A stretch of DNA of 64,000 nucleotides. It comes from an uncultured Lachnospiraceae bacterium (GTDB taxonomy: Bacteria; Bacillota; Clostridia; Lachnospirales; Lachnospiraceae). Below are positions 35,933-45,000 of the stretch, piece by piece; position 1 is the first letter of the stretch, and the number at the start of each line of letters is the position of its first letter. The stretch lies in assembly GCA_946554445.1 (NCBI GenBank), contig CAMNSD010000006.1, positions 1-64,000 on the forward strand, written 5' to 3'. The notes under the pieces were generated by a model. The model had not been told where the DNA came from, made no database searches, and saw only the letters and a list, made by a program, of their open reading frames with translations. Position numbers and translations under genes: made by a program.

Positions 35933-36964
35933 ATGAAACTGAGACAGTCCAAAAAGGCGGGAACGAAACCATATCATGACAGGGACGGGCAGGAAGACGA
36001 CGGTGTAATTCGTTCCACGATTATTATTCCTAATTATAATGGAATAAAGTACATTGAGAATTGTCTGAAATCCCTGGAGGCGGAACCAGCCAAGGTGCTC
36101 GTGGTGGACAACGGTTCCACGGATGGCAGCAGGGAATTGGTGGAAGAAAAATTTCCTGCTGTGCAAGTGATTGCGCTGGATGATAACAAAGGCTTTTGTA
36201 AAGCAATCAATATTGGGATTACGGAAAGTAGAACAACATATGTTATTTTATTAAACAACGATACGGTGGCCAGACGAGGGTTTGTACGTGCACTAGAAGA
36301 ACCCCTGCAGCGGAAGGAAAAGATTTTTTCAGGGGCGGCACAGATGATCAATTTGAAAAAGCCGCACCTGATTGACGATGCGGGAGATTATTACTGTGCG
36401 CTTGGCTGGGCCTTTGCGGCGGGGAAGGATAAGGACAGGGATGGGTATCAGCGGGAAAGGGATATTTTTGCAGCCTGCGGGGGCGCCTGTATTTATCGCC
36501 GGGAGGTATTATCACAGATAGGGCTTTTGGATGAGAACCATTTTGCTTATTTGGAAGATATTGACATAGGATACCGGGCCAGGATAGCGGGATACCGGAA
36601 TCTTTATATCCCGGAGGCCCAGGTCTATCATGCGGGAAGCGCCTCTTCCGGTTCGCGGCATAACGCGTTTAAGGTAGATCTTTCAGCCAGGAACAGTATT
36701 TATATGATTTATAAAAATATGCCTTTTTTACAGATATTGCTGAACCTGCCTTTGCTGTTTATTGGATATTTTATTAAAACGCTCTTTTTTGTCCGCAAGG
36801 GATTGGGCGGCGTATATCTAAAAGGTCTGGTGAAAGGATTCCGATTATGTATGTCCGCAGAAGGAAAGGCCTGTAAAGTGCGTTTTAAAGCTGAAAATTT
36901 GCCATCTTATGTCAGGATACAATGGGAGTTGTGGCGCAACATATGCTATAGAGTGTGTCTTTGA
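35933..36964 (+). CDS. GT2 family glycosyltransferase (WbbL/rhamnosyltransferase-like)
   Basis: The protein has about 343 residues. A GT2 domain starts near residue 28 (STIIIPNYNGIKYIENC) with VLVVDNGSTDGS, the metal motif LLNNDTV and the acceptor-side DIDIGYRARIAGY. The C-terminus has a hydrophobic stretch (ILLNLPLLFIGYFI) that may attach it to the membrane. This layout is common in rhamnosyltransferases of the WbbL type, which suits the dTDP-rhamnose genes. GGGGAG lies 5 nt before ATG 35933, better than the upstream ATG 35900. It follows the previous glycosyltransferase within 40 nt. Confidence 0.87.
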   Translation: MKLRQSKKAGTKPYHDRDGQEDDGVIRSTIIIPNYNGIKYIENCLKSLEAEPAKVLVVDNGSTDGSRELVEEKFPAVQVIALDDNKGFCKAINIGITESRTTYVILLNNDTVARRGFVRALEEPLQRKEKIFSGAAQMINLKKPHLIDDAGDYYCALGWAFAAGKDKDRDGYQRERDIFAACGGACIYRREVLSQIGLLDENHFAYLEDIDIGYRARIAGYRNLYIPEAQVYHAGSASSGSRHNAFKVDLSARNSIYMIYKNMPFLQILLNLPLLFIGYFIKTLFFVRKGLGGVYLKGLVKGFRLCMSAEGKACKVRFKAENLPSYVRIQWELWRNICYRVCL

Positions 36965-37080
36965 TGAGGCTTTGAAGAAGTATAGATGAAATGCTTCTAT
37001 AATCTTCGGTTGTGTTTTTGGCGTATATATTGTAAAATAAAAGGAAAATTGCTTACCATACCTCCGTGAGAGGCTTGCAT

Positions 37081-38490
37081 ATGATTAAAGATAACCAGAA
37101 ATATTTTAACAGACTGCACGTTGTGCTGGATGCTGTGATCGTAGCGGCATCTTATATGTTAGCCTGGTATTTGAAATTTGCCAGTCCTTTTTCAGACACC
37201 GATCCCAGCGTCGGTGCCCTTGACGTGGCTACTTATTTTGAGATGTTGTACGTGATCGTGCCTGGTTATCTGATTCTGTATTATTCTTTTAATCTGTACA
37301 CGCCCAAGCGGGCAACGGTTCATAAATATGAAATTATCAATATTTTCCAGGCCAACACCGTAGGAATGGTTCTGCTGATGGCGGGCTGGTATATGATTGC
37401 CCAGATTCACTTTTCACGTACCATGATGGCAATGTTCTATGGGATCAATATTGTCCTGACTACGCTGGGACGTTCTCTGATTCGCATGCTTCTGCAGTAT
37501 TTCCGCGAAAAAGGCTACAACTTAAAATATATTCTGCTGGTGGGATATTCCCGCGCTGCGGAAGAGTATATCAAACGTATTAACGCCAATCCACAGTGGG
37601 GTTATGTGGTGCGGGGAATCTTGGATGATATGGTACCCAGCGGTACGTTATATAAAGGGGTTAAGGTATTGGGACGCATTGAGAACCTGCTCTATATCCT
37701 GCCTCAGAATAAGCTGGACGAGATTGCGATCACCCTTTCCTTGAAAGATTATGATAATCTGGAACATATCGTGGATTTGTGTGAAAAGTCCGGTGTGCAT
37801 ACAAAATTCATCCCGGATTATAACAGCCTTTTCCCCAGCAGGCCATATACAGAGGACCTGATGGGACTTCCGGTGATCAATATCCGCTATGTGCCGCTTA
37901 CGAATACGCTGAACTGGTGTGCTAAGCGGGTGATGGATATTCTGGTGTCACTGGTGGGGCTGGTGGTATCCCTGCCGATTATGTTGATAGCCGCCATAGC
38001 GATCAAATGTACCTCCAGAGGACCTGTGATATTTAAGCAGGAGCGTATTGGTCTGCACAATAAGCCTTTCAGGATGTATAAATTCCGTACTATGGAGGTG
38101 CAGAAACCATCCCAGGAAAAGAAGGGGTGGACGACAAAGGACGATCCTAGGGTTACGAAAGTTGGTAAGTTCTTGAGGCGGACAAGCATCGACGAACTGC
38201 CGCAGCTTTTCAACATTATCAAAGGGGATATGAGTGTGGTGGGACCAAGACCGGAACGGCCGCAGTTTGTGGAGCAGTTTAAGGAAGAAATCCCACGCTA
38301 TATGGTAAAACACCAGGTAAGACCTGGATTGACAGGATGGGCGCAGATTAACGGCTATCGGGGGGATACATCTATAAAACGAAGGATTGAATACGATATT
38401 TTCTATATTGAAAACTGGACCATGTCTTTTGACATTAAGATTATGCTCCTCACGATTTTCAAAGGATTCATCAATAAAAACGCTTATTGA
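37081..38490 (+). CDS. Undecaprenyl-phosphate sugar phosphotransferase (priming enzyme, WbaP/WcaJ type)
   Basis: This membrane enzyme moves a sugar-1-phosphate from a nucleotide sugar to undecaprenyl phosphate and so starts polysaccharide synthesis. The 469-residue protein has four N-terminal membrane helices, a Rossmann-like CoA-binding-type domain (about residues 140-260), a fifth hydrophobic helix and the catalytic domain with KFRTM, the DELPQLFNIIKGDMS block, GPRPE and the RPGLTGWAQ motif near the C-terminus. GAGAGG lies 7 nt before ATG 37081. Paired with the Wzm/Wzt exporter it supports a lipid-linked polysaccharide. The sugar is probably glucose or galactose, which the sequence does not decide. 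Confidence 0.93.
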   Translation: MIKDNQKYFNRLHVVLDAVIVAASYMLAWYLKFASPFSDTDPSVGALDVATYFEMLYVIVPGYLILYYSFNLYTPKRATVHKYEIINIFQANTVGMVLLMAGWYMIAQIHFSRTMMAMFYGINIVLTTLGRSLIRMLLQYFREKGYNLKYILLVGYSRAAEEYIKRINANPQWGYVVRGILDDMVPSGTLYKGVKVLGRIENLLYILPQNKLDEIAITLSLKDYDNLEHIVDLCEKSGVHTKFIPDYNSLFPSRPYTEDLMGLPVINIRYVPLTNTLNWCAKRVMDILVSLVGLVVSLPIMLIAAIAIKCTSRGPVIFKQERIGLHNKPFRMYKFRTMEVQKPSQEKKGWTTKDDPRVTKVGKFLRRTSIDELPQLFNIIKGDMSVVGPRPERPQFVEQFKEEIPRYMVKHQVRPGLTGWAQINGYRGDTSIKRRIEYDIFYIENWTMSFDIKIMLLTIFKGFINKNAY

Positions 38491-38571
38491 GGAAATAATA
38501 AGTGAATGAATAAATCGACAAAATATAATTCTTAAGAAATTCGGAAGAATTGCTAAAGTAGCATAATTATA

Positions 38572-38599
38572 TTGCAATTATACCAAGATGTAGTATAAT
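38572..38599 (+). promoter_or_regulatory. Promoter of the LCP gene
   Basis: TTGCAA (38572-38577), a 16-nt spacer and a perfect TATAAT (38594-38599) lie about 100 nt upstream of ATG 38700. Confidence 0.7.
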
Positions 38600-38699
38600 C
38601 TTATAAGAATAGACACAAAAGCTTGCCTTTTTGGCCAGAATGTGACAAAATAAGAGACGGAATTTATTGTAAATTTTGGAATTTAAGGGAGTACGGAAT

Positions 38700-39902
38700 A
38701 TGGCTAGACAATATGAAGATGAGTATGATGATGAAGATTACAGGCCTAAGAAAAAGTCTTCTTCCAAAGGCGGTTCTAAGTCATCCGGCAGGAAATCCTC
38801 CGGATCGGGGAAGAAGTCATCCGGCAGGAAGTCATCGACAAAGAGTAAAAAACAGCAGGCAAAGAAACAGCGCAGACGAATCATTATCTTTATCATTGAG
38901 ATCATTATCCTGGTAGTGGCGGTAGTAGTTCTCTATGGCGTTATGAAGGGAACTGGAAGCGGTAAAGTGGAACTCAACGATGAGAAGATTATCATCAACG
39001 ATACTGTGGAACAGGCCCAGGAGACGACCATGAAGGGGTATCGGAACATTGCCCTCTTCGGCGTGGATTCCACCACGGGCGCGTTGACGAAGAATACACG
39101 AAGCGATACGATCATGATCGCTTCGATCAATCAGGATACAGGAGAGTGTAAGCTGGTTTCCGTATACCGTGATACGTATCTGAATCTGAGCAACGATTCT
39201 TATAATAAATGTAATGCGGCTTACGCAAAAGGTGGTCCCGAGCAGGCGATCAATATGCTCAACATGAACCTGGATATGAATATTACGGATTTCGTCACCG
39301 TAGGTTTTGCGGGGCTGACGGATACCATTGATGCATTGGGCGGTGTATACATCGATGTAGATAGCTCGGAGATCAGCCACCTGAACAACTATCAGCTCTG
39401 TATTGCAGAGGACTTAAAGAGATCTTACACGCCGGTAGAGCAGACAGGAAAGCAGCTGTTAGACGGTTTGCAGGCCACAGGATATTGTCGTATCCGATAT
39501 ACGGCGGGCGATGACTTTAAACGTGCCGAGAGGCAGAGAGAGGTGCTCATGGCAGTGGCGGATCAGGCCAAGAAAGCGTCGTTACCGCAGCTGACAAGTA
39601 CGGCGGATGCGGTGTTCAGTGAAGTATATACATCCTTGGATCTGTCGGAGATTGTAGATATGCTGGGTGATGTAGGTACTTACTACATTTCCGATCAGGC
39701 AGGATTCCCTCGGGAAGAGAATCGTACCACAGGAACGATTGGATCCAAAGGATCCTGTGTCATTCCACTCAGTTTGGAGGACAATGTCAGATGGCTGCAC
39801 AAGTTCCTGTTTGACGCCGATGATTATGAGCCATCAGAGACTGTGAAGAAATGCAGTCAGAAGATTTACGATGATACAAACGGATATTTGAAGAAAGAAT
39901 AA
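38700..39902 (+). CDS. LytR-CpsA-Psr (LCP) family glycopolymer ligase
   Basis: LCP proteins transfer lipid-linked polymers to peptidoglycan outside the membrane. The 400-residue protein has a cytoplasmic tail with an acidic Tyr-rich start (YEDEYDDEDY) followed by Lys/Ser-rich repeats (residues 15-58), one membrane helix (about 60-82) and the LCP domain with the RSDTIMIASI motif, SVYRDTYL and the later RYTAGDDFKRAERQR block with conserved Arg residues. AAGGGAG lies 8 nt before ATG 38700. It is probably the enzyme that anchors the polysaccharide made by the neighbouring genes. The acidic Tyr tail resembles that of the 13856 surface protein. Confidence 0.93.
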   Translation: MARQYEDEYDDEDYRPKKKSSSKGGSKSSGRKSSGSGKKSSGRKSSTKSKKQQAKKQRRRIIIFIIEIIILVVAVVVLYGVMKGTGSGKVELNDEKIIINDTVEQAQETTMKGYRNIALFGVDSTTGALTKNTRSDTIMIASINQDTGECKLVSVYRDTYLNLSNDSYNKCNAAYAKGGPEQAINMLNMNLDMNITDFVTVGFAGLTDTIDALGGVYIDVDSSEISHLNNYQLCIAEDLKRSYTPVEQTGKQLLDGLQATGYCRIRYTAGDDFKRAERQREVLMAVADQAKKASLPQLTSTADAVFSEVYTSLDLSEIVDMLGDVGTYYISDQAGFPREENRTTGTIGSKGSCVIPLSLEDNVRWLHKFLFDADDYEPSETVKKCSQKIYDDTNGYLKKE

Positions 39903-39908
39903 GAGCAG

Positions 39909-39937
39909 AGGGGCTTGTCTTGCAAGCCCCTTTTTCC
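39909..39937 (+). terminator. Terminator after the LCP gene
   Basis: GGGGCTTG and CAAGCCCC arms with a short loop are followed by TTTTT. This is a strong Rho-independent terminator. Confidence 0.9.
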
Positions 39938-39967
39938 CGTAATAAGAAGCGGATGGAGGGAGAACGC

Positions 39968-40897
39968 GTGGATCGGGTAGACATTATTATTCCCACCTAT
40001 AAGCCTGACCAAAAGTTTCTGGCATTGATCGATAAACTGGAACATCAGAGCGTACCAATCAATCGGATCATCGTCATGAATACAGAGCAGAAATATTTTG
40101 ACAGACTGGTCTATGGTACTTCTTTTTCGAAAGAACATCATAATATAGTAGTGAGACATTTATCTAAAAGAGAATATGATCATGGCCGTACCAGAAATCA
40201 GGGGGTGAAGCATTCGGACGCCGATTATTTTGTGATGATGACGCAGGATGCGGTGCCGGCTGATGACTATGTGGTGGAGCGGCTGCTTGAGAAATTACAC
40301 CAGGAGAAGGTGGCGGTGTCCTATGCCCGGCAGCTGGCGGATAAGAACAGCAGTGAGGAGGAGCGGTATACGAGAAGTTTTAACTATCCGCCTGAATCCA
40401 AAATGAAAGATAAGAGCCAATTGCCTGAATTGGGTATTAAGACTTTTTTCTGTTCCAATGTCTGCGCCGCATATGACAGAAAGGTTTTTGACAGTCTGGG
40501 CGGCTTTGTAAAGCACACCATATTTAATGAGGATATGATTTATGCGGCTAAGGCGGTGGAGGCGGGATATATCGTTGCCTACGCTGCCGAGGCGCAGGTT
40601 TATCATTCCCATGATTATACCAATGCGCAGCAGTTTCACCGTAATTTTGATCTGGGCGTGTCGCAGGCAGATCATCCGGAAGTGTTTGAAAGATACCCTT
40701 CGGAGGCGGAAGGGATGCGCATGGTAAAGGGACTTATGGCGCATTTAAAGGAAAAGAAGCTAAAAAGAAGGATTCCCCATGTGCTGTGCCAGTGTGCATG
40801 TAAGTATGCGGGGTATCTTCTGGGCAAAAAATACCAAAGACTGCCCAGGCGTCTTGTGGTAGACATGTCCTCCAATAAGGAGTACTGGATGCATTGA
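39968..40897 (+). CDS. GT2 family glycosyltransferase (rhamnosyltransferase-like)
   Basis: The 309-residue protein starts at GTG 39968, which follows GGAGG at 39956-39960 by 7 nt; an upstream in-frame ATG at 39953 lacks a site. The GT2 domain opens directly (VDIIIPTYKPDQKF) and has the metal-site motif MMTQDAVPADD and the acceptor-side FNEDMIYAAKAVEAGY. This resembles RfbF/RfbN-type rhamnosyltransferases. It lies between the LCP gene terminator and glmS and may be transcribed by read-through or from its own weak promoter. Confidence 0.85.
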   Translation: MDRVDIIIPTYKPDQKFLALIDKLEHQSVPINRIIVMNTEQKYFDRLVYGTSFSKEHHNIVVRHLSKREYDHGRTRNQGVKHSDADYFVMMTQDAVPADDYVVERLLEKLHQEKVAVSYARQLADKNSSEEERYTRSFNYPPESKMKDKSQLPELGIKTFFCSNVCAAYDRKVFDSLGGFVKHTIFNEDMIYAAKAVEAGYIVAYAAEAQVYHSHDYTNAQQFHRNFDLGVSQADHPEVFERYPSEAEGMRMVKGLMAHLKEKKLKRRIPHVLCQCACKYAGYLLGKKYQRLPRRLVVDMSSNKEYWMH

Positions 40898-40965
40898 GTT
40901 GCGTGTGACGGATACAGGATAGGTGTGACCGAATACAGAAGGATAGAAAGCAGGAGGATGGAAAC

Positions 40966-42792
40966 ATGTGTGGAATCGTAGGTTATATTGGAACCAAACA
41001 GGCGGCCCCCATTATACTGGACGGATTGTCTAAGTTAGAGTACCGCGGATATGATTCGGCGGGGATGGCAATCTATGATGATGGCAAGATTAACATTACA
41101 AAGTCGGTAGGACGTCTGAAAGTGCTGGAGAATATGACACATGGCGGAGAGACAATGCCGGGATTGTGCGGTATTGGACATACCCGTTGGGCAACCCATG
41201 GCATACCCAGCAATACCAATGCCCATCCTCATTTTAATGCGGATGAGACCATTACTGTGGTACATAATGGTATTATTGAAAATTATATACAACTTCGCAA
41301 AATGTTGACGGATAAGGGTTATAAGTTCATATCAGAGACGGATACGGAAGTGCTGGCGCACCTGCTGGATTATTACTATAAGGGCAATCCTTTAGAAGCG
41401 ATCACCAAAGTGCTTCATCGTGTGGAAGGCTCCTATGCCCTGGGCATCCTTTTTGCAGACTGCCCGGATCAGATCTTCGCAGCCAGAAAAGACTCTCCCC
41501 TGATCGTGGGGCAGAATAAGGACGGCTGCTTTATCGCCTCGGATGTGCCCGCTATTCTTAAATATACCAGAAAAGTGTATTATGTGGATAATCAGGAAGT
41601 GGTGCGCCTGCGTGCGGATCACATGCATTTTTATACGGTGGATGAGGAGGAGACACAGAAGGAGCCCGTCACCATCGAGTGGGATGCCAGCGCTGCGGAA
41701 AAGGGCGGCTATGAACATTTCATGCTAAAAGAGATGTATGAACAGCCTAAGACTGTGACGGATACCCTGATGCCCCGTCTGAAAGATAATGATATCGTGA
41801 TTGAGGAATTGAATATGACCGATGACGAATTGCGGGCCATCAATAAGATTCATATTGTGGCCTGCGGTTCCGCCTACCACGCGGGTGTGACGGGCAAATA
41901 TGTGATAGAGGGTTTTGCCAGAGTGCCGGTGGAGGTGGATCTGGCGTCAGAGTTCCGCTATCGTAATCCCATTTTGGAGGAGGGAGCCATGGTGATCGTT
42001 ATCAGCCAGTCCGGTGAGACGGCGGATACCCTGGCGGCGCTTCGGGAGGCGAAGGCCAGAGGATTCAAGGTGCTCGGCATTGTCAATGTGGTGGGCAGTT
42101 CCATCGCCAGGGAAGCGGACAATGTCATGTATACCTGGGCAGGGCCGGAGATTGCAGTGGCCACTACCAAGGCTTACAGCGCCCAGCTGATCGCACTCTA
42201 TCTGTTGGCAATCAAACTGGGCAGGGTGCGGGGAAAGATTGACAATAAGGCGTATGCCGGCATTATTGCCGATTTGAGATGCCTGCCGGATCAGATTGAA
42301 CTTTTATTGAATAATAAGAATAAGATACAGCGGTTTGCCAACCGTTACATAGGTGCGAAAGACGTGTTCTTTATCGGCAGAGGGATTGATTATGCGATTT
42401 CCCTGGAAGGATCGCTTAAGCTAAAGGAGATATCCTATATCCACTCCGAGGCCTATGCGGCGGGAGAATTAAAGCATGGCACCATCTCTTTGATCGAGGA
42501 AGGAACACTGGTGGCGGCGGTCTCCACCCAGCCAGAACTCTATGCGAAGACCATCAGCAATATGGTGGAAGTCAAGGCCAGAGGCGCTTTCCTGTTGGCA
42601 GTGACCTGTGAGGAGAATAAGGCGATTGAAAAGGCGGCGGATTATGTGATCTATATTCCGGAAACCAACCCATATTTTGCCAATTCCCTGGCGATCATTC
42701 CCTTGCAGCTGTTCGGGTATTATGTGGCTGTGGGCAAAGGCTGTGATGTGGATAAGCCGAGAAATCTGGCAAAATCAGTGACCGTGGAATAA
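40966..42792 (+). CDS. glmS: Glutamine--fructose-6-phosphate aminotransferase (isomerising)
   Basis: GlmS makes glucosamine-6-phosphate for peptidoglycan and amino-sugar polymers. The 608-residue protein has the N-terminal glutamine amidotransferase domain with catalytic Cys2 (MCGIVGYIG), then two SIS domains (about residues 290-430 and 460-600) with the SQSGET phosphosugar-binding motif, and the conserved C-terminal LAKSVTVE. GGAGGATGG precedes the ATG. In Gram-positives glmS is often preceded by a self-cleaving ribozyme, but only 68 nt separate it from the previous gene, too few for one, so control differs here. Confidence 0.97.
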   Translation: MCGIVGYIGTKQAAPIILDGLSKLEYRGYDSAGMAIYDDGKINITKSVGRLKVLENMTHGGETMPGLCGIGHTRWATHGIPSNTNAHPHFNADETITVVHNGIIENYIQLRKMLTDKGYKFISETDTEVLAHLLDYYYKGNPLEAITKVLHRVEGSYALGILFADCPDQIFAARKDSPLIVGQNKDGCFIASDVPAILKYTRKVYYVDNQEVVRLRADHMHFYTVDEEETQKEPVTIEWDASAAEKGGYEHFMLKEMYEQPKTVTDTLMPRLKDNDIVIEELNMTDDELRAINKIHIVACGSAYHAGVTGKYVIEGFARVPVEVDLASEFRYRNPILEEGAMVIVISQSGETADTLAALREAKARGFKVLGIVNVVGSSIAREADNVMYTWAGPEIAVATTKAYSAQLIALYLLAIKLGRVRGKIDNKAYAGIIADLRCLPDQIELLLNNKNKIQRFANRYIGAKDVFFIGRGIDYAISLEGSLKLKEISYIHSEAYAAGELKHGTISLIEEGTLVAAVSTQPELYAKTISNMVEVKARGAFLLAVTCEENKAIEKAADYVIYIPETNPYFANSLAIIPLQLFGYYVAVGKGCDVDKPRNLAKSVTVE

Positions 42793-42993
42793 ACACACCC
42801 CCCAAAAAAAACACATAAAAAACAAAAAGAAAACACAATTTTTATAAAGAGTCATCACAATTTATTCACAATTAGAGAATATACTGGCTACATGATCAAA
42901 CAACAGATGTCAGGCTTTGCCAGACATCCTTATGTTAAGAAGGCGATCGGCGCAAGCCGGTGCAGACAGGAGTTATGGAAAGGAGAGAGGATC

Positions 42994-44544
42994 ATGTACG
43001 ATAATCAGTATCCGAACGAATACACAAACCAAAATGAAAATAAACAGCAGCCTGCGGGGATAGAATACCGGAACTATCAGAATGGTTATCAGGGCGGATA
43101 TCAGGCTTACCAGCAGAATCAGGCAGGTCAGGGAGGCGCGCAGCAGAATACCACCGGTCAGGGCACGGGTAATCCCTATCATCAGGGCGGCACTTACCAG
43201 ACGAACGGCGGAAGCTACCAGTATGGCAGTACGTACCCCAATGACTATGCGAGGATGGACCATAAGAAGGACAAGAAAACCCGGGAAAAGAAACCCCATG
43301 CCGGAGGCGGTTATTTTAAGAAGGCGTTGGCGGCAGTGTCCCTGGGATTGTTCTTTGGTATCTTTGCAGGATTGGGACTTTATATTGTGGATGCTGTTTC
43401 CGGTATGTCGGCTAAGGCAGACAAGTCCGTCACAATTGAACAGACCGAAGTAGGGCAGTTACCGCTGGAAGCCGTGGAGGGCGAGGAAGTACTTGAGGAA
43501 GCAAATGCACAGACAACGGCCGGTGTCAAGAAAACAGACACGGTAACGACAGTGGTTTCCGATGTGTCAGAGGTAGTGACGGAAGTAATGCCTTCTATCG
43601 TTGCAGTGAATAATCATTATACGGAGACCATGTCTTATTTCGGGCAGTCCATGAGCAGTGAGGCGGATGCCAGCGGTTCCGGCATTATTGTAGGACAGAA
43701 TGACACAGAACTCCTGATTGCGACCAATTATCATGTGATAGAGGATACGGATAAGCTGACCGTGCAGTTTGTGGAAGGCAGTGAAGCCGAGGCTTTGATC
43801 AAGGGTATGGATCCCAACATGGATCTGGCGGTGATCGCGGTGCCGATCGAGGAGATAGAATCTAAGACCTTGCAGGAGATTAAGGTGGCTACCCTGGGTG
43901 ATTCCGATTCCCTGGTGGTGGGCGAGCCTGCCATCGCGATTGGTAATTCCCTAGGTTATGGACAGTCAGTCACCACAGGTGTGATCAGTGCCCTGGACAG
44001 AAGCATCGAGATTTCCGGCAGTGCGGACGGTACTTTCATCCAGACGGATGCGGCCATCAATCCGGGCAATTCCGGCGGCGCGCTCTTAAATATCAAGGGT
44101 GAAGTGATCGGTATCAATTCCAACAAGATCGGCGGCAGCGCTGTGGAAGGCATGGGCTATGCGATTCCGATTTCTGCGGCAAGCCCCATCATTGCGGACT
44201 TGATGCTGAAGGAGACCAAGAGCAAGGTGGCCGAGGAAGAGAGAGGATATCTGGGTATTTCCGGTATCAGTGTCACGAAAGATGTATCACAGGCTTACGG
44301 TATGCCGGAGGGCGTCTATATCGCGCAGGTATATGAAAATACCGCGGCGGCCAGGGCGGGACTTAAGCAGGGCGATATTATCATGGAGTTTAACGGTGAC
44401 TCGATTACCTCTATGGAAGAATTGCAAAGAGAACTGGAGTTTTATGCGAAAGGCGATACCGTAGATGTGAAGGTCATGACGATGACCGTGAATGGGTATG
44501 AGGAAGCCACGGTGGAGTTGACGCTTGGGAATAAGGTGCAGTAA
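42994..44544 (+). CDS. HtrA/DegP-like membrane-anchored serine protease with PDZ domain
   Basis: The 516-residue surface protease has a Gln/Gly/Tyr-rich cytoplasmic tail (residues 1-95), one membrane helix (about 110-132), a trypsin-like domain with the triad His247, Asp277 and Ser360 (NYHVI, MDLAVIAV, GNSGGALLN), and one C-terminal PDZ domain (about 415-510). AAAGGAGAG precedes ATG 42994; the in-frame extension to 42892 is unlikely. HtrA proteins cut misfolded exported proteins. It is followed by a terminator and by the divergent ClpX and S8 protease genes, so this is a small protein-quality-control cluster. Confidence 0.93.
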   Translation: MYDNQYPNEYTNQNENKQQPAGIEYRNYQNGYQGGYQAYQQNQAGQGGAQQNTTGQGTGNPYHQGGTYQTNGGSYQYGSTYPNDYARMDHKKDKKTREKKPHAGGGYFKKALAAVSLGLFFGIFAGLGLYIVDAVSGMSAKADKSVTIEQTEVGQLPLEAVEGEEVLEEANAQTTAGVKKTDTVTTVVSDVSEVVTEVMPSIVAVNNHYTETMSYFGQSMSSEADASGSGIIVGQNDTELLIATNYHVIEDTDKLTVQFVEGSEAEALIKGMDPNMDLAVIAVPIEEIESKTLQEIKVATLGDSDSLVVGEPAIAIGNSLGYGQSVTTGVISALDRSIEISGSADGTFIQTDAAINPGNSGGALLNIKGEVIGINSNKIGGSAVEGMGYAIPISAASPIIADLMLKETKSKVAEEERGYLGISGISVTKDVSQAYGMPEGVYIAQVYENTAAARAGLKQGDIIMEFNGDSITSMEELQRELEFYAKGDTVDVKVMTMTVNGYEEATVELTLGNKVQ

Positions 44545-44561
44545 ATATTGGGATTAGGTTG

Positions 44562-44596
44562 AAAGGCGGTTGTGTTTGGCCGCCTTTCTTCTTTTG
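44562..44596 (+). terminator. Terminator after htrA-like gene
   Basis: AAAGGCGG (44562-44569) and CCGCCTTT (44580-44587) form a stem followed by CTTCTTTT. Confidence 0.85.
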
Positions 44597-44643
44597 CTCT
44601 CATAATCTTTAGCGGGATAAAATTGCAGATTTTTTAGTGTGGA

Positions 44644-44705
44644 GCAGGGATAGGGGGTTCAATGTGCCGCAGGGATAGGGGGGTTCAATGTGCCGCAGGG
44701 ATAGG
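44644..44705 (+). repeat. Tandem repeat of 25-26 nt, two and a third copies
   Basis: Units start with GCAGGGATAGGGGG and end with TTCAATGTGCC at 44644-44668 and 44669-44694. A third partial unit (44695-44705) is the beginning of the outer stem of structured element C. The repeat touches the element, so the two may have a common origin. Confidence 0.75.
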
Positions 44706-44829
44706 ATTACTGTCTACGTCGCCGCGTTTGCACTCCGTTCACAGCACAGCAGATGCTAAACTCGTGAAAAACCTCGTTAAGCACTGGTGCTGTTCAAGGG
44801 GCTCCTTAAGACAGTAATCCTATCCCTGC
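44695..44829 (+). ncRNA. Covarying structured intergenic element, copy C
   Basis: The outer stem 44695-44715 with 44809-44829 is 21 bp and perfect, and unrelated in sequence to those of copies A and B. The inner stem is ACAGCAC with GTGCTGT, the upper stem CAG-A-TGCT with AGCA-CTG, and the loop is the same CTCGTGAAAAACCTCG. It is 135 nt long. The 5' arm overlaps the tandem repeat at 44644-44705 while the 3' arm is its inverted copy. It lies between the HtrA and ClpX-like genes. Confidence 0.75.
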
Positions 44830-45000
44830 TGTGTATTGGCAGGCGAAGGCTTTAGAAAATGTTTACTTGTGGGAACGGGTATTTTATATTATGATAAAAA
44901 AAGGCGGAAGAGAAAGTACGAGAATTGGAAGAATCACCGCATATAAGACGAAATATATGACATGTATGTCATAAATGGAGAATAGGGAGAAACTGAGGCT

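Noticed and set aside
40898..40965. glmS ribozyme in front of glmS
   Set aside because: Only 68 nt separate the genes and no conserved ribozyme core was seen.
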